Of a stretch of DNA of 64,000 bases, positions 33,163 through 42,762 are shown in pieces. The DNA is from Acidovorax sp. 107 (GTDB taxonomy: Bacteria; Pseudomonadota; Gammaproteobacteria; Burkholderiales; Burkholderiaceae_C). The position numbers and the translations under genes are program-made. The notes beneath the pieces are model-generated. The model had not been told where the DNA came from. It saw only the letters and a program-made list of their open reading frames with translations, and ran no database searches. Location: contig NZ_QBTZ01000001.1 of the NCBI RefSeq assembly GCF_003058055.1, positions 622,501-686,500 of the forward strand, given 5' to 3'. How positions within the stretch are numbered: position 1 is the first letter of the stretch; each line of letters starts with the position of its first letter.

Positions 33163-36100
33163 ATGAACCTGTCGCGCCTTTTCATCCTGCGCCCCATCGC
33201 CACCGCGCTGCTGATGGTGGCGATCCTGATCGCGGGGCTGATGGCCTACCGGCTGCTGCCCACCTCGGCCCTGCCCGAGGTGGACTACCCCACCATCCAG
33301 GTCACCACGCTGTACCCGGGCGCGAGCCCGGACGTGATGACCTCCAACGTCACCGCGCCGCTGGAGCGGCAGTTCGGCCAGATGCCGGGGCTGTCGCAAA
33401 TGTCGTCCACCAGCTCGGGCGGGGCCTCGGTGATCACGCTGCGTTTTGCGCTCGACATGGCGCTGGATGTGGCCGAGCAGCAGGTGCAGGCGGCCATCAA
33501 CGCGGGCAGCAACCTGCTGCCCAGCGACCTGCCCATGCCGCCGCTGTACAGCAAGGTCAACCCGGCCGATGCGCCCATCCTCACGCTGGCCATCACCTCG
33601 CCCTCGCTGCCCGTGATCCGCGTGAACGACTTGGTAGAAAACCGCCTGGCACCCAAGCTGTCGCAGGTGCAGGGCGTGGGCCTGGTTGCGATTGCGGGCG
33701 GGCGCCGCCCGGCCGTGCGCATCCAGGCCAACCCCACGGCGCTGGCGCAGCTGGGCCTCACGCTGGAGGACGTGCGCACTTCCATCGCCGCCGCCAACGT
33801 CAAGCAGGCCAAGGGCGGCTTTGACGGCCCGGCCCGTGCATCCACCATCGATGCCAACGACCAGCTGCAGTCGGCGGCTGAATACCGCGACCTCATCATC
33901 GCCTTCAAGAATGGCGCCCCCGTGCGCCTGAAGGACGTGGCCGAAACGGTGGACGATGCGGAGAACACCCGCCTCGCCGCCTGGGCGGGCACGGCTGACA
34001 CGGGCGCCAAGCCCGGCGTGATCCTCAACATCCGCCGCCAGCCCGGCGCCAACGTGATCGACACGGTGGACCGCATCAAGGCCCTGCTGCCGCAGCTGCA
34101 AAGCACCTTGCCCGCGTCGCTGGATGTGCAGGTGCTGACCGACCGCACGGTGACGGTGCGCGCCTCGGTGCGCGACATGCAGGTGGAGCTGGGCCTTGCC
34201 GTGCTGCTGGTGGTGGCAGTGATCTTTGTGTTCCTGCGCAGCCCCTCGGCCACGCTGATCCCGAGCGTGGCCGTGCCGCTGTCGCTCATCGGCACCTGCG
34301 GCGTGATGTACCTCGCGGGCTTCTCCATCAACAACCTCACGCTGATGGCGCTGACCATCTCCACCGGTTTTGTGGTGGACGATGCCATCGTGATGATCGA
34401 AAACATTGCCCGCTATGTGGAAGAGGGCGAGGCACCGCTCGCGGCTGCGCTCAAGGGCTCGCAGCAGATCGGCTTCACCATCATCTCGCTCACCATATCG
34501 CTGATTGCCGTGCTGATCCCGCTGCTGTTCATGGGCGATGTGGTGGGGCGGCTGTTCCACGAGTTCGCCATCACGCTGGCCGTGTCCATCCTGATCTCGG
34601 CCGTGGTGTCGCTCACGCTCACCCCCATGCTGTGCGCGCGCCTGCTGCGCCACACGCCCGAAGAGAGCCACGGCCGCCTGTACCGCGTCACGGGTCATTT
34701 CTTCGACCGCACCATTGCGGGCTATGGCCGCATGCTGGGCTGGGTGCTGAACCACCGGGGCACCACTTGGCTGGTGTTTGCGGCCACGCTGGCGCTCACC
34801 GTGGTGCTGTACCTGTTCATTCCCAAGGGCTTCTTTCCGGTGCAGGACACCGGCACGCTGCAGGCCACCACCGAGGCCGACCAGTCGATCTCGTTTGCCG
34901 GCATGGCCGAGCGCCAGCAGGCCGTGGCTGAGCGGCTGCTGCAAGACCCGGCCGTGCGCAGTGTGTCGTCGTTCATTGGTGTTGATGGCGCGAACACCAC
35001 GCTCAACACCGGCCGTCTGTTGATCGACCTGCAACCCCATGCAGACCGCGACAAGGCCGATGTGGTGCAGCAGCGTCTGGCCGAGCGTGTGCAGAACCTG
35101 CCGGGCATCCGCCTGTTCATCCAGCCGGTGCAGGACCTGACCATTGAAGACCGTGTGGCACGCACCCAATACCAGTGGCTGCTGTCGTCGCCCGACATGC
35201 AGCAGCTGACCACCAGCACCACCGAGCTGCTGCGCCGTCTGCGCGCCTTGCCCGAGCTGACCGATGTGGCCAGCGACCTGCAGGACCAGGGACGCCAGGC
35301 CTATGTGCAGATCGACCGCGCCCAGGCCAGCCGGCTGGGCGTGACGGTGGCGGGCATTGATGCAGCGCTGTACAACGCCTTTGGCCAGCGGCTGATCTCG
35401 ACCATCTTCACCCAGTCCAACCAGTACCGCGTGGTGCTGGAGGTGGCGCCGCAGTTCAAGGTGGGGCCCGAGGCGCTGCAGAGCATTTATGTGCCCTCCA
35501 GCGTGGGGGCGCCGGTACCGCTGTCGTCGGTGGCGCGCATCGAGGAGCGCAACATGCCGCTGGTGGTCAACCATGTGGGCCAGTTGCCTGCTGCGACGAT
35601 TTCGTTCAACACCGCGCCTGGCGTGTCGCTGGGCAACGCCGTGGCCGCCATCGAGCGCGAGAAGGCGGCCGTGCAGGCTGAGGGGCAGTTGCCGCTGTCG
35701 GTGGAGACGAGCTTCCAGGGCGCGGCGCTGGCGTTCCAGGCGTCGTTGTCGAACACGCTGCTGCTGATTCTGGCGGCGGTGGTCACCATGTACATCGTGC
35801 TGGGCGTGTTGTACGAGAGCACGGTGCATCCGGTCACGATCTTGTCCACGCTGCCATCGGCCGGGGTGGGCGCACTACTGGCTTTGATGGCGGCGCGGCT
35901 GGACCTGGACATCATTGCCATCATCGGCATCGTGCTGCTGATCGGCATCGTGAAGAAGAACGCGATCATGATGATCGACTTTGCGCTGGAGGCGCAGCGG
36001 GACGAAGGCCTGAGTGCGCGTGATGCGATTTATCAGGCGTGTCTGCTGCGGTTCCGGCCCATCTTGATGACGACGTTGGCGGCTTTGCTGGGGGCGTTGC

Positions 36101-36273
36101 CGATGATGCTTGGGACAGGGGTGGGCAGTGAGCTGCGGCATCCGCTGGGGGTGACGATGGTGGGAGGGCTGATCCTGAGTCAGTTGCTCACGCTGTTTAC
36201 GACGCCGGTGATTTACCTCACGTTTGAGGGGTGGGCGCAGCGGTGGCGTGGGCGGCACGGTGAGGTGGCGTGA
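33163..36273 (+). CDS. mdtB: RND multidrug efflux permease MdtB
   Basis: This 1036-residue inner-membrane RND transporter has twelve helices and two large periplasmic loops. The N-terminus ([37 protein letters not shown]) and [13 protein letters not shown] match MdtB closely. The proton-relay aspartates are Asp406-Asp407 in helix 4 ([13 protein letters not shown]). It forms heterotrimers with MdtC to expel novobiocin, bile-salt-type and other compounds. The gene follows mdtA by 54 bp. An 0.84-kb gap with a large inverted-repeat element separates it from mdtC, in place of the short junction expected in an mdtABC operon. Confidence 0.92.
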   Translation: MNLSRLFILRPIATALLMVAILIAGLMAYRLLPTSALPEVDYPTIQVTTLYPGASPDVMTSNVTAPLERQFGQMPGLSQMSSTSSGGASVITLRFALDMALDVAEQQVQAAINAGSNLLPSDLPMPPLYSKVNPADAPILTLAITSPSLPVIRVNDLVENRLAPKLSQVQGVGLVAIAGGRRPAVRIQANPTALAQLGLTLEDVRTSIAAANVKQAKGGFDGPARASTIDANDQLQSAAEYRDLIIAFKNGAPVRLKDVAETVDDAENTRLAAWAGTADTGAKPGVILNIRRQPGANVIDTVDRIKALLPQLQSTLPASLDVQVLTDRTVTVRASVRDMQVELGLAVLLVVAVIFVFLRSPSATLIPSVAVPLSLIGTCGVMYLAGFSINNLTLMALTISTGFVVDDAIVMIENIARYVEEGEAPLAAALKGSQQIGFTIISLTISLIAVLIPLLFMGDVVGRLFHEFAITLAVSILISAVVSLTLTPMLCARLLRHTPEESHGRLYRVTGHFFDRTIAGYGRMLGWVLNHRGTTWLVFAATLALTVVLYLFIPKGFFPVQDTGTLQATTEADQSISFAGMAERQQAVAERLLQDPAVRSVSSFIGVDGANTTLNTGRLLIDLQPHADRDKADVVQQRLAERVQNLPGIRLFIQPVQDLTIEDRVARTQYQWLLSSPDMQQLTTSTTELLRRLRALPELTDVASDLQDQGRQAYVQIDRAQASRLGVTVAGIDAALYNAFGQRLISTIFTQSNQYRVVLEVAPQFKVGPEALQSIYVPSSVGAPVPLSSVARIEERNMPLVVNHVGQLPAATISFNTAPGVSLGNAVAAIEREKAAVQAEGQLPLSVETSFQGAALAFQASLSNTLLLILAAVVTMYIVLGVLYESTVHPVTILSTLPSAGVGALLALMAARLDLDIIAIIGIVLLIGIVKKNAIMMIDFALEAQRDEGLSARDAIYQACLLRFRPILMTTLAALLGALPMMLGTGVGSELRHPLGVTMVGGLILSQLLTLFTTPVIYLTFEGWAQRWRGRHGEVA

Positions 36274-36363
36274 TGGCTTCTATGAACCTCGCTTGGTCGC
36301 TGGCCGTTCGGGCTGAGCCTGTTGAAGCTTTGGCGTGCTGGTTTGACACGCGTGCTTGGGTTC

Positions 36364-36994
36364 AGGGCGGAGGCCGGGAGTCGCCCCGGCGGGCGAGGTA
36401 CTTTTCTTTGCTTCGCCAAAGAAAAGTACCCAAAAGAAAGGCGACCCCCAGTCTGCGACCCCTTCGCGGTGCGAAGGGGCAAACCTGCGGCGGGGCGGTT
36501 GCGGGGCGCGCCGTGGAACTCGCTTTGCGCTGCGCGCGCCGCTCAGACAGCCACGGCGAGTCAGCTCACGAAGCATGGGCGCTCCGACGCCCATGCTCAC
36601 CCCGCAACCGCCCCGCCGCAGGCGCAGCCAGCAGGGGTGGGACCGCCGAACAGCCAACATCCATTCGGGCCATTGCTGCGCTCGGCCTCGTCTCGCGGGC
36701 GCAAGCGCCACGCGCTGCGCAAGCTGGGCCGAGCGAAGCAAAGGCCCGTGTGGATGTTTGGTTCCCCTTGCCCCTCTGGATGCGCCGAGGAGCGCAGGGT
36801 TTGGCGGATCAGGGCTCGCGATTGTCTGAGCGAAGCGAGTTCGAGCGAGACCCCGCCAAACCCGAGCACCGCAGGTTGCCCCGAAGCGAAGCGCAGGGGA
36901 CGCAGACAGTGGGGTCGCCTTTCTTTTGGGTACTTTTCTTTGGCGAAGCAAAGAAAAGTGCCTCGCCTGCCGGGCGACTCCCGGCCTCCGCCCT
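36364..36994. mobile_element. ~630-bp element with ~94-bp inverted arms between mdtB and mdtC
   Basis: The arms, 36364-36457 and 36901-36994, are near-perfect inverted copies starting AGGGCGGAGGCCGGGAG. Each arm holds its own hairpin: TACTTTTCTTTG-CTTCGC-CAAAGAAAAGTA at 36399-36428, repeated with one end change at 36931-36960. Inside are a perfect 23-bp pair (36484-36506 with 36600-36622) and a CATGGGCG/CGCCCATG hairpin (36574-36595). The open frames in the interior are mirror translations of these repeats and have no family resemblance. The arm sequence is of a type I have seen widely in Burkholderiales intergenic DNA. Confidence 0.75.
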
Positions 36995-37030
36995 CGACCA
37001 AGGCATGCTGCCCAATCAGCGCACGCGGCC

Positions 37031-37092
37031 AGAAACTACAAAAACAATAGCAGCGAGCGCATATCCCACTAGCGCATCCAGCCAAAAACACC
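37031..37092 (+). repeat. Dispersed ~60-bp intergenic repeat, copy C
   Basis: Same orientation as copy A: ACAATAGCAGCGAGCGCATA then TCCCACTAGCGCATCCAGCC. It sits between the big inverted-repeat element and mdtC, ending about 8 nt before the mdtC ribosome site region (GGAGAG). Confidence 0.6.
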
Positions 37093-37117
37093 CCAAAACC
37101 ACCCGGAGAGCCCACCC

Positions 37118-40100
37118 ATGAGCCTCTCCACCCCCTTCATCCACCGCCCCATCGGCACCATGCTCCTCACCCTGGGCCTGGCCCTGGCGGGTGCCGTGTC
37201 GTTCTTCCTGCTGCCCGTGGCCCCGCTGCCGCAGGTGGACTACCCCACCATCTCGGTCAGCGCCAGCCTGCCCGGGGCCAGCCCCGACACCATGGCCGCC
37301 ACCGTCGCCACGCCGCTGGAACGGTCGCTGGGCGCGATTGCGGGCGTCACCGAGATCACCTCGCGCTCCATCTTGGGCAGCACCTCCATCACGCTGCAGT
37401 TCGACCTGGACCGCAACGTAGACAGCGCCGCGCGCGATGTGCAGGCTGCCATCAACGCCGCACGCACGCTGCTGCCCACGGGCATGCCCAGCAACCCGAC
37501 CTACCGCAAGGTCAACCCGGCCGACTCGCCCATCATGATCCTGGCACTCACGTCGGACCTGCTCACCCGCGGACAGATGTACGACGCGGCCTCCACCGTG
37601 CTCGCGCAAAAGCTCTCGCAGGTCGAGGGCGTCGGCCAGGCCACGGTGAGCGGCGGCGCGCTGCCCGCCGTGCGGGTGGAGCTGGACCCGGTGCGGCTCG
37701 CGTCCAACGGCATCTCGCTGGAACAGGTGCGCAGCGCCATCGTCAGCACCAACGCCAACCGGCCCCTGGGTGCGGTGGAGCGGGAGGACCACTACTGGCA
37801 GGTGGCCACCAACGACCAGGCCCGTGTGGCGGCCGACTATGCCCCGCTGGTGCTGCGCTGGAAGAACGGGCAGGCCGTGCGCCTGCAGGACGTGGCCGAC
37901 GTGGTGGACTCGGTGCAGGACGTGCGCAACTTCGGCGTGGCCAACGGCAAGCCGGCCGTGCTGCTGCAGGTGTACAAGCAGCCCGGCGCCAACATTCTGG
38001 AGGCCGTGGAGCGCGTGCGCTCGCTGCTGCCCGCGCTGCAGGCGTCCATCCCGGCGGCCATCGACATCGAGGTGGTGTCCGACCGCACGCCCACGCTGCG
38101 CGCGTCGGTCAAGGAGGTGGAGCGTGCGCTGCTGATTGCGGTGGCGCTGGTGGTGCTGGTGGTGTTTCTCTTCTTGCGCAACGGGCGCGCCACGCTCATC
38201 CCCAGCGTGGCGGTGCCGGTGTCGCTGGCCGGCACGTTTGGCGTGATGTACCTGGCGGGCTACACGCTCGACAACCTCTCGCTGATGGCGCTCACCGTGG
38301 CCACGGGTTTTGTGGTGGACGACGCCATCGTGGTGCTGGAGAACATCATGCGCCACATGGAACGGGGCAAGACCGCGCTGAGGGCGTCTCTCGACGGAGC
38401 GCGCGAGATCGGCTTCACCGTGGTGTCGATGAGCATCTCGCTGATTGCGGTGTTCGTGCCCATCTTGTTCATGGGCGGCATCGTGGGGCGGTTTTTCCGC
38501 GAGTTCGCCATCGTCATGTCCTCGGCCATCCTGGTGTCGATGGTGGTGTCGCTCACCACCACGCCCATGATGTGCGCGGCACTGCTCAAGCCCCACAGCC
38601 CGGCACCGGCGCAGCGCCGGGGCTGGGTGGGGGCCTTCAGCCATCGGCTTGGTCGCTGGGTGGAGCGTATCCAGGTGCGAGGCATGCGCCTGTACCGCCG
38701 CAGCCTGGCCTGGTGCCTGCGCCACCAGCCCGTGGCCTTGCTGGCGCTGGCGTGTGTGGTGGGGCTCAACGTGTACCTCTACACCGCCATCGACAAGGGA
38801 TTCATGCCCGAGCAGGACACCGGGCGCATCTCGGGCTTCATCCGAGCCGACCAGGCCACGTCCTACCAGGCCATGGAGCAGCGGCTGCAGCGTTTCCTGT
38901 CCATCGTGCAGGCCGATCCGGCCGTGGAACACGTAACCGGCTTCACAGGGGGCTGGCAGCGCAATGCGGCGCAGATGTTCATGACCCTCAAGCGCGGGCC
39001 GGGGCAGGAGAGTTCCGAGGCCGTGATAACGCGGCTGCGCGAGCAACTCAAGAACGAGCCGGGCGCGCGCCTGTTCCTGGTGCCGCAGCGCGACATCCGC
39101 ATTGGTGGGCGGCAGAGCGGTGCATTCTTCGACTACACCCTGCAGGCCGACGACATTGGCGACCTGCGCACCTGGGAGCCGCGCATCCGCCAGGTGCTGA
39201 GCCAGCTGCCCGAGCTGGAGGACGTGAACAGCGACGTGCAGGACTTTGGACTGCAGACCTCGCTGGTCATCGACCGCGATGCCGTCACGCGCCTGGGCTT
39301 GACCATGGCGCAGATCGACGCCACGCTCAACAACGCCTTTGGCCAGCGCCAGGTGGGCGTGATCTACAACCCGCTCAACCAGTACCGCGTGGTGATGGAG
39401 GCTGCGCCGCGCTACCTGCAGAACCCCGAGACGCTGCGCGGCTTCTTCTTCGTCAACAGCCAGGGGCAGCAGATTCCGCTCACGGCGTTTGCGCGCATCA
39501 CCACCACCAACACGCCGCTGTCGGTCAACCACGACCGGGGCACGCCCGCCAGCAGCATCAGCTTCAGCCTGGCGCCGGGGGTGTCGCTGTCGCAGGCCAC
39601 CGAGGCGGTGAACAACGCGGTGGCTGAGTTGGGCGTGCCGGTGTCGGTGCGCGGCTCGTTCAGCGGCACGGCGGGGGCGTTTCAGGACGCACTGGCGGGC
39701 CAGCCGCTGCTGATCCTGGCAGCCATCATCACCATCTACCTGGTGCTGGGCATGTTGTACGAGAGCCTGGTGCACCCCATCACCATCCTGTCCACGCTGC
39801 CGTCTGCGGGCGTGGGCGCTTTGCTGGCGCTCATGCTGTTCAAGACCGAGTTCTCGCTCATCGCACTCATTGGCGTGATTCTGCTGATCGGCATCGTGAA
39901 GAAGAACGCGATCATGATGATCGACTTTGCCCTCACGCGGCAACGACAGCAGGGCGAGCCGGGCAGGGCGCCCGTCACCGCAGCGCAGGCCATCTACCGC
40001 GCATGCAACCTGCGGCTGCGCCCCATTCTGATGACCACCGTGGCCGCTATCTTTGGGGCCTTGCCACTGGCCCTCGGGCGGGGCGATGGGGCCGAGCTGC

Positions 40101-40291
40101 GGCAGCCGCTGGGTATTGCGATTGTGGGTGGCCTGCTGGTGAGCCAGTGGCTCACGCTCTACACCACGCCGGTGGTCTATGTGGCGCTCGACCGGCTGCG
40201 TGCGCGCGTGCTGCGTGCCGTGCAGCGGCGCCGCAAGCCAGCGGGCGCCATGCCCGCGGCCCCGGTGGTATTGCAAGGAAACGACGGATGA
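37118..40291 (+). CDS. mdtC: RND multidrug efflux permease MdtC
   Basis: The 1057-residue second permease of the MdtABC pump. The N-terminal FIHRPIGTMLLTLGLALAG, LLPVAPLPQVDYPTISVSAS and LPGASPDTMAATVATPLERS fit MdtC, as does SRSILGSTSITLQFD. The helix-4 aspartates are Asp401-Asp402. In E. coli MdtC is the subunit thought to bind drug while MdtB supports proton transfer; both aspartate pairs are intact here. The ATG has GGAGAG 8 nt upstream, and the stop overlaps the outer-membrane factor gene (ATGA). Confidence 0.92.
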   Translation: MSLSTPFIHRPIGTMLLTLGLALAGAVSFFLLPVAPLPQVDYPTISVSASLPGASPDTMAATVATPLERSLGAIAGVTEITSRSILGSTSITLQFDLDRNVDSAARDVQAAINAARTLLPTGMPSNPTYRKVNPADSPIMILALTSDLLTRGQMYDAASTVLAQKLSQVEGVGQATVSGGALPAVRVELDPVRLASNGISLEQVRSAIVSTNANRPLGAVEREDHYWQVATNDQARVAADYAPLVLRWKNGQAVRLQDVADVVDSVQDVRNFGVANGKPAVLLQVYKQPGANILEAVERVRSLLPALQASIPAAIDIEVVSDRTPTLRASVKEVERALLIAVALVVLVVFLFLRNGRATLIPSVAVPVSLAGTFGVMYLAGYTLDNLSLMALTVATGFVVDDAIVVLENIMRHMERGKTALRASLDGAREIGFTVVSMSISLIAVFVPILFMGGIVGRFFREFAIVMSSAILVSMVVSLTTTPMMCAALLKPHSPAPAQRRGWVGAFSHRLGRWVERIQVRGMRLYRRSLAWCLRHQPVALLALACVVGLNVYLYTAIDKGFMPEQDTGRISGFIRADQATSYQAMEQRLQRFLSIVQADPAVEHVTGFTGGWQRNAAQMFMTLKRGPGQESSEAVITRLREQLKNEPGARLFLVPQRDIRIGGRQSGAFFDYTLQADDIGDLRTWEPRIRQVLSQLPELEDVNSDVQDFGLQTSLVIDRDAVTRLGLTMAQIDATLNNAFGQRQVGVIYNPLNQYRVVMEAAPRYLQNPETLRGFFFVNSQGQQIPLTAFARITTTNTPLSVNHDRGTPASSISFSLAPGVSLSQATEAVNNAVAELGVPVSVRGSFSGTAGAFQDALAGQPLLILAAIITIYLVLGMLYESLVHPITILSTLPSAGVGALLALMLFKTEFSLIALIGVILLIGIVKKNAIMMIDFALTRQRQQGEPGRAPVTAAQAIYRACNLRLRPILMTTVAAIFGALPLALGRGDGAELRQPLGIAIVGGLLVSQWLTLYTTPVVYVALDRLRARVLRAVQRRRKPAGAMPAAPVVLQGNDG

Positions 40292-41757
40292 CCTCTTTCA
40301 CTTTTTCTCGCCTGGCTAGCCGGACGGCCGGGCCTGCGTTGCTGGCCAGCGGCCTGTGGCTGGCGGGCTGCGCGCAGACGCCGCCGTATGAGCGGCCCAC
40401 CATGGACATTCCGGCCGCCTACAAAGAGCAGGCTGCCGCCCAGGCCCAGGGCATCTGGAAGCCCGCGCAGCCGCAGGCCTCCACCGCTTTGCCCGAGACC
40501 TGGTGGACCGTGTACGGCGACGCTGTGCTGGACCGCCTGCAGCAACAGGCCGAGGCCAACAGCCCCACCCTGGCGCAAAGCGCCGCCCGCCTGCGCGCGG
40601 CCCAGGCGGCCGTGACCAGCAGTAGCGCGGCCGCCTTGCCCACCGTGGGGGCCAATGCCAGCAGCAGCCGTGCGCGCAGCGGCACGCAGCTGAGTAATCA
40701 GGGCGATGGCAGCAGCACCGCGCGCATCAGTACCAGCCATTCGCTGGGCCTCACCGCCAGCTGGGAGCTGGACCTGTGGGGGCGCATCTCCGCCGGGGTG
40801 AGTGCCGCGCAGGCCAGTGCTCAGGCCAGTGCCGACGACCTGGCCGCTGCGCGGCTGTCGCTGCAGGCGGCCGTGGCGCAGACGTATTTTTCACTGCGCG
40901 CGGCCGAGGCCCAGGCGGCGCTGCTGGGCGAGACGCTCAAGGCCTACGACCGCAGCTGGGAGCTGACGCGCAACCGCCAGGCGGCCGGTGTGGCCTCCAG
41001 CGCCGATGTGGCGCAGGCCGAGGCGCAGTACAAGTCCACCCAGGTGCAGCTGCTGGAGGCCCAAACCACGCGCAGCCAGCTGGAGCACGCGCTGGCAGCG
41101 TTGCTGGGGCAGGCGCCTGCTGCCTTTGCGCTGGAGCCCACCGCCGCGCTGCCCGCACCGGCCGATGTGCCCCAGGCCCTGCCGTCCGACCTGCTGCAGC
41201 GCCGCCCCGATATCGCCGCTGCCGAACGCCGCGTGGCGGCGGCCAACGCGCAGATCGGCGTGGCGCGCGCGGCGTATTTCCCCACGCTCACGCTGTCGGC
41301 AGCGGGCGGATACCGGGGGGCGCCGCTGGCGGAGCTGTTCAGCGCGCCCAACCTGTTCTGGTCGCTGGGGCCGGCGCTCGCGGCGTCGATTTTTGACGGC
41401 GGTGCGCGCAGTGCTGCGGTAGAGACCGCCCGTGCCAACCACGCGCAGGTCACGGCCGCCTACCGCCAGACGGTGCTGACCGCGCTGCAGGAGGTGGAGG
41501 ACAACCTCACGGCCGCCGCCGCGCTGGCGCAGGAGGAACAACTGCAGCGCGAGGCCACCGCCGCCGCCCAGCGTGCGCTGGACGTGGTGGAGAACCAGTA
41601 CCGTGCGGGCACCGTGGGCTACCTGAATGTGCTGGCCGCCCAGACCACCGTGCTGTCATCGCAGCGCAGCCTGATCGACGTGAAGAGCCGCCGCCTGACG
41701 GCGGTGAACGCGCTGCTGAAGAACGTGGCGGGCCGCTGGGAGGTGGAGGAAGGGTAG
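40288..41757 (+). CDS. Outer-membrane efflux lipoprotein (NodT/OprM family)
   Basis: The 489-residue outer-membrane factor completes the MdtABC pump as its TolC-like exit duct. It has a lipoprotein signal with lipobox LAGC (Cys28), followed by two OEP repeats (about 70-270 and 285-480) with typical coiled segments (SLGLTASWELDLWGR, RRPDIAAAERRVAAANAQIG, AASIFDGGARSA). The ATG at 40288 overlaps the mdtC stop; the longer frame from 40003 lies within mdtC and is rejected. Many Gram-negatives rely on a separate TolC for MdtABC; here the duct gene is part of the operon. Confidence 0.92.
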   Translation: MTSFTFSRLASRTAGPALLASGLWLAGCAQTPPYERPTMDIPAAYKEQAAAQAQGIWKPAQPQASTALPETWWTVYGDAVLDRLQQQAEANSPTLAQSAARLRAAQAAVTSSSAAALPTVGANASSSRARSGTQLSNQGDGSSTARISTSHSLGLTASWELDLWGRISAGVSAAQASAQASADDLAAARLSLQAAVAQTYFSLRAAEAQAALLGETLKAYDRSWELTRNRQAAGVASSADVAQAEAQYKSTQVQLLEAQTTRSQLEHALAALLGQAPAAFALEPTAALPAPADVPQALPSDLLQRRPDIAAAERRVAAANAQIGVARAAYFPTLTLSAAGGYRGAPLAELFSAPNLFWSLGPALAASIFDGGARSAAVETARANHAQVTAAYRQTVLTALQEVEDNLTAAAALAQEEQLQREATAAAQRALDVVENQYRAGTVGYLNVLAAQTTVLSSQRSLIDVKSRRLTAVNALLKNVAGRWEVEEG

Positions 41758-42101
41758 GCCACAGCCGTCGCAAATCGACCCAAGGGCGATGGTGCACGTT
41801 GAACCCCAACAAGCAGCGGTCGCGAAATGGGCCCCAGCGCTCTGCGGATCGCGTCGTGGCGCCTGCAAACCAAAGGCGCTGCCACCGTCCACTTTGATCG
41901 GCGTGGTCAGCTCACTGTGCATGCCTGGCCCATGCATCCAGCGCCATCACAAGGAGTCGTGGCATCTGGGCCAAGCCGGCGCAGCCCATCCACTGGCTGG
42001 CGAACCTATTCCCGGGCGCCCACGGGGCAGCGGGCAAGTGCCCCCGATCTACGAGGCCCGGGGGCGTGGTGGCGACTGTCTCCTGGTGCTCGCAGAGCTA
42101 G
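41758..42101. other. 344-bp region without a recognisable gene
   Basis: Between the pump operon and the convergent cytochrome gene I see no supported gene. Open frames on both strands are short and compositionally odd. A stretch near 41889-41917 (CCACTTTGATCGGCGTGGTC) faintly recalls the ends of decayed IS21-type insertion sequences, but this is memory-based and weak. No terminator hairpin with a T-run is obvious. Confidence 0.3.
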
Positions 42102-42431
42102 TCACTGGCGCATGATCCACTTGTAGATCTGCTTGGCTTCGGCATCGCTGATCGGGGGGCGTTCCGAGCCATCGGGCATCTTGGCCTTCATTTCCCAGTG
42201 CTGCCCGCCGCCGTCTGTCGTGCCTTTCTGAATGGTCGCGGTCAGCGATTTTTCAGCGTCGTGGTTGCCCTTCCAGAGTTTGGCGATGTGCTTGAAAGAT
42301 GGGCCTATCGTGTCTTTGCTGACCGCGTGGCACTGCAGACACTGCTTTTCCTTGACGAGCTTGGAGTTGGCGAAGGCCGGCGCACTCACCATGAGCACGC
42401 CAATCAGAATGGAACCAGATAACTTGTTCAT
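42102..42431 (-). CDS. Periplasmic class I cytochrome c
   Basis: This 109-residue precursor has a signal peptide (MNKLSGSILIGVLMVSAPAF, cleavage near AFA-NS) and a single haem motif CLQCH (31-35). A later Met85 (KMPDG) can act as the sixth haem ligand. The mature size of about 87 residues matches cytochromes c551/c552, small soluble electron carriers for oxidases or nitrite reductases. It stands alone, facing the pump operon. Its upstream region holds an FNR-type box and a palindrome, pointing to oxygen-responsive expression. Confidence 0.9.
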   Translation of the reverse strand: MNKLSGSILIGVLMVSAPAFANSKLVKEKQCLQCHAVSKDTIGPSFKHIAKLWKGNHDAEKSLTATIQKGTTDGGGQHWEMKAKMPDGSERPPISDAEAKQIYKWIMRQ

Positions 42432-42590
42432 CTTTATCCCCTCGATGGCGAAATGCCGTTCAGAACCTGTTCACGATCTCGCAGGGGTTGCGCTCCAACC
42501 CTTCGGGGAGTGGCTTTGGCAGGCGGCCTGCGCCGCGCATTCCATCCCCGCAGAGACTGCTGCGCGAATTCTGGGAGATCGTTAACAGGT

Positions 42591-42637
42591 ACTTGCACGC
42601 TAACATGCAAGTGGCGGGCAGGTTTGATTTCGATCAA
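42591..42637 (-). promoter_or_regulatory. FNR-type box and adjacent palindrome upstream of the cytochrome gene
   Basis: TTGAT-TTCG-ATCAA at 42624-42637 is a perfect match to the FNR/Anr consensus half-sites. Next to it, ACTTGCA-N8-TGCAAGT (42591-42612) is a perfect 7-bp inverted repeat. Both lie in the 330-bp gap (42432-42762) between the cytochrome gene and the LytTR gene, where I see no gene. The box is about 190 bp from the cytochrome start, so a long leader or an unmarked promoter is needed. Symmetry does not tell direction. Confidence 0.5.
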
Positions 42638-42762
42638 TGGACCCGGATTTGTGAGTGCCAAATGGTGGGTGACAGCCGTCAGTTCCGCCGCGCCGAAGAT
42701 CAGCGGGCTCCGGCGGCGCCCCCACCCAGGGCCAATCCACACTCCGGTCGATCGCGGTATCC

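Noticed and set aside
32977..35829. Minus-strand frame of 950 codons opposite mdtB
   Set aside because: Antisense shadow of mdtB, dominated by His, Arg and Gln, with no domain.
36270..37121. Several overlapping frames on both strands between mdtB and mdtC
   Set aside because: They are translations of an inverted-repeat element; frames on opposite strands give near-identical peptides because the arms mirror each other.
37016..40276. Minus-strand frame of 1086 codons opposite mdtC
   Set aside because: Antisense shadow of mdtC with the same biased composition; no ribosome site or motif.
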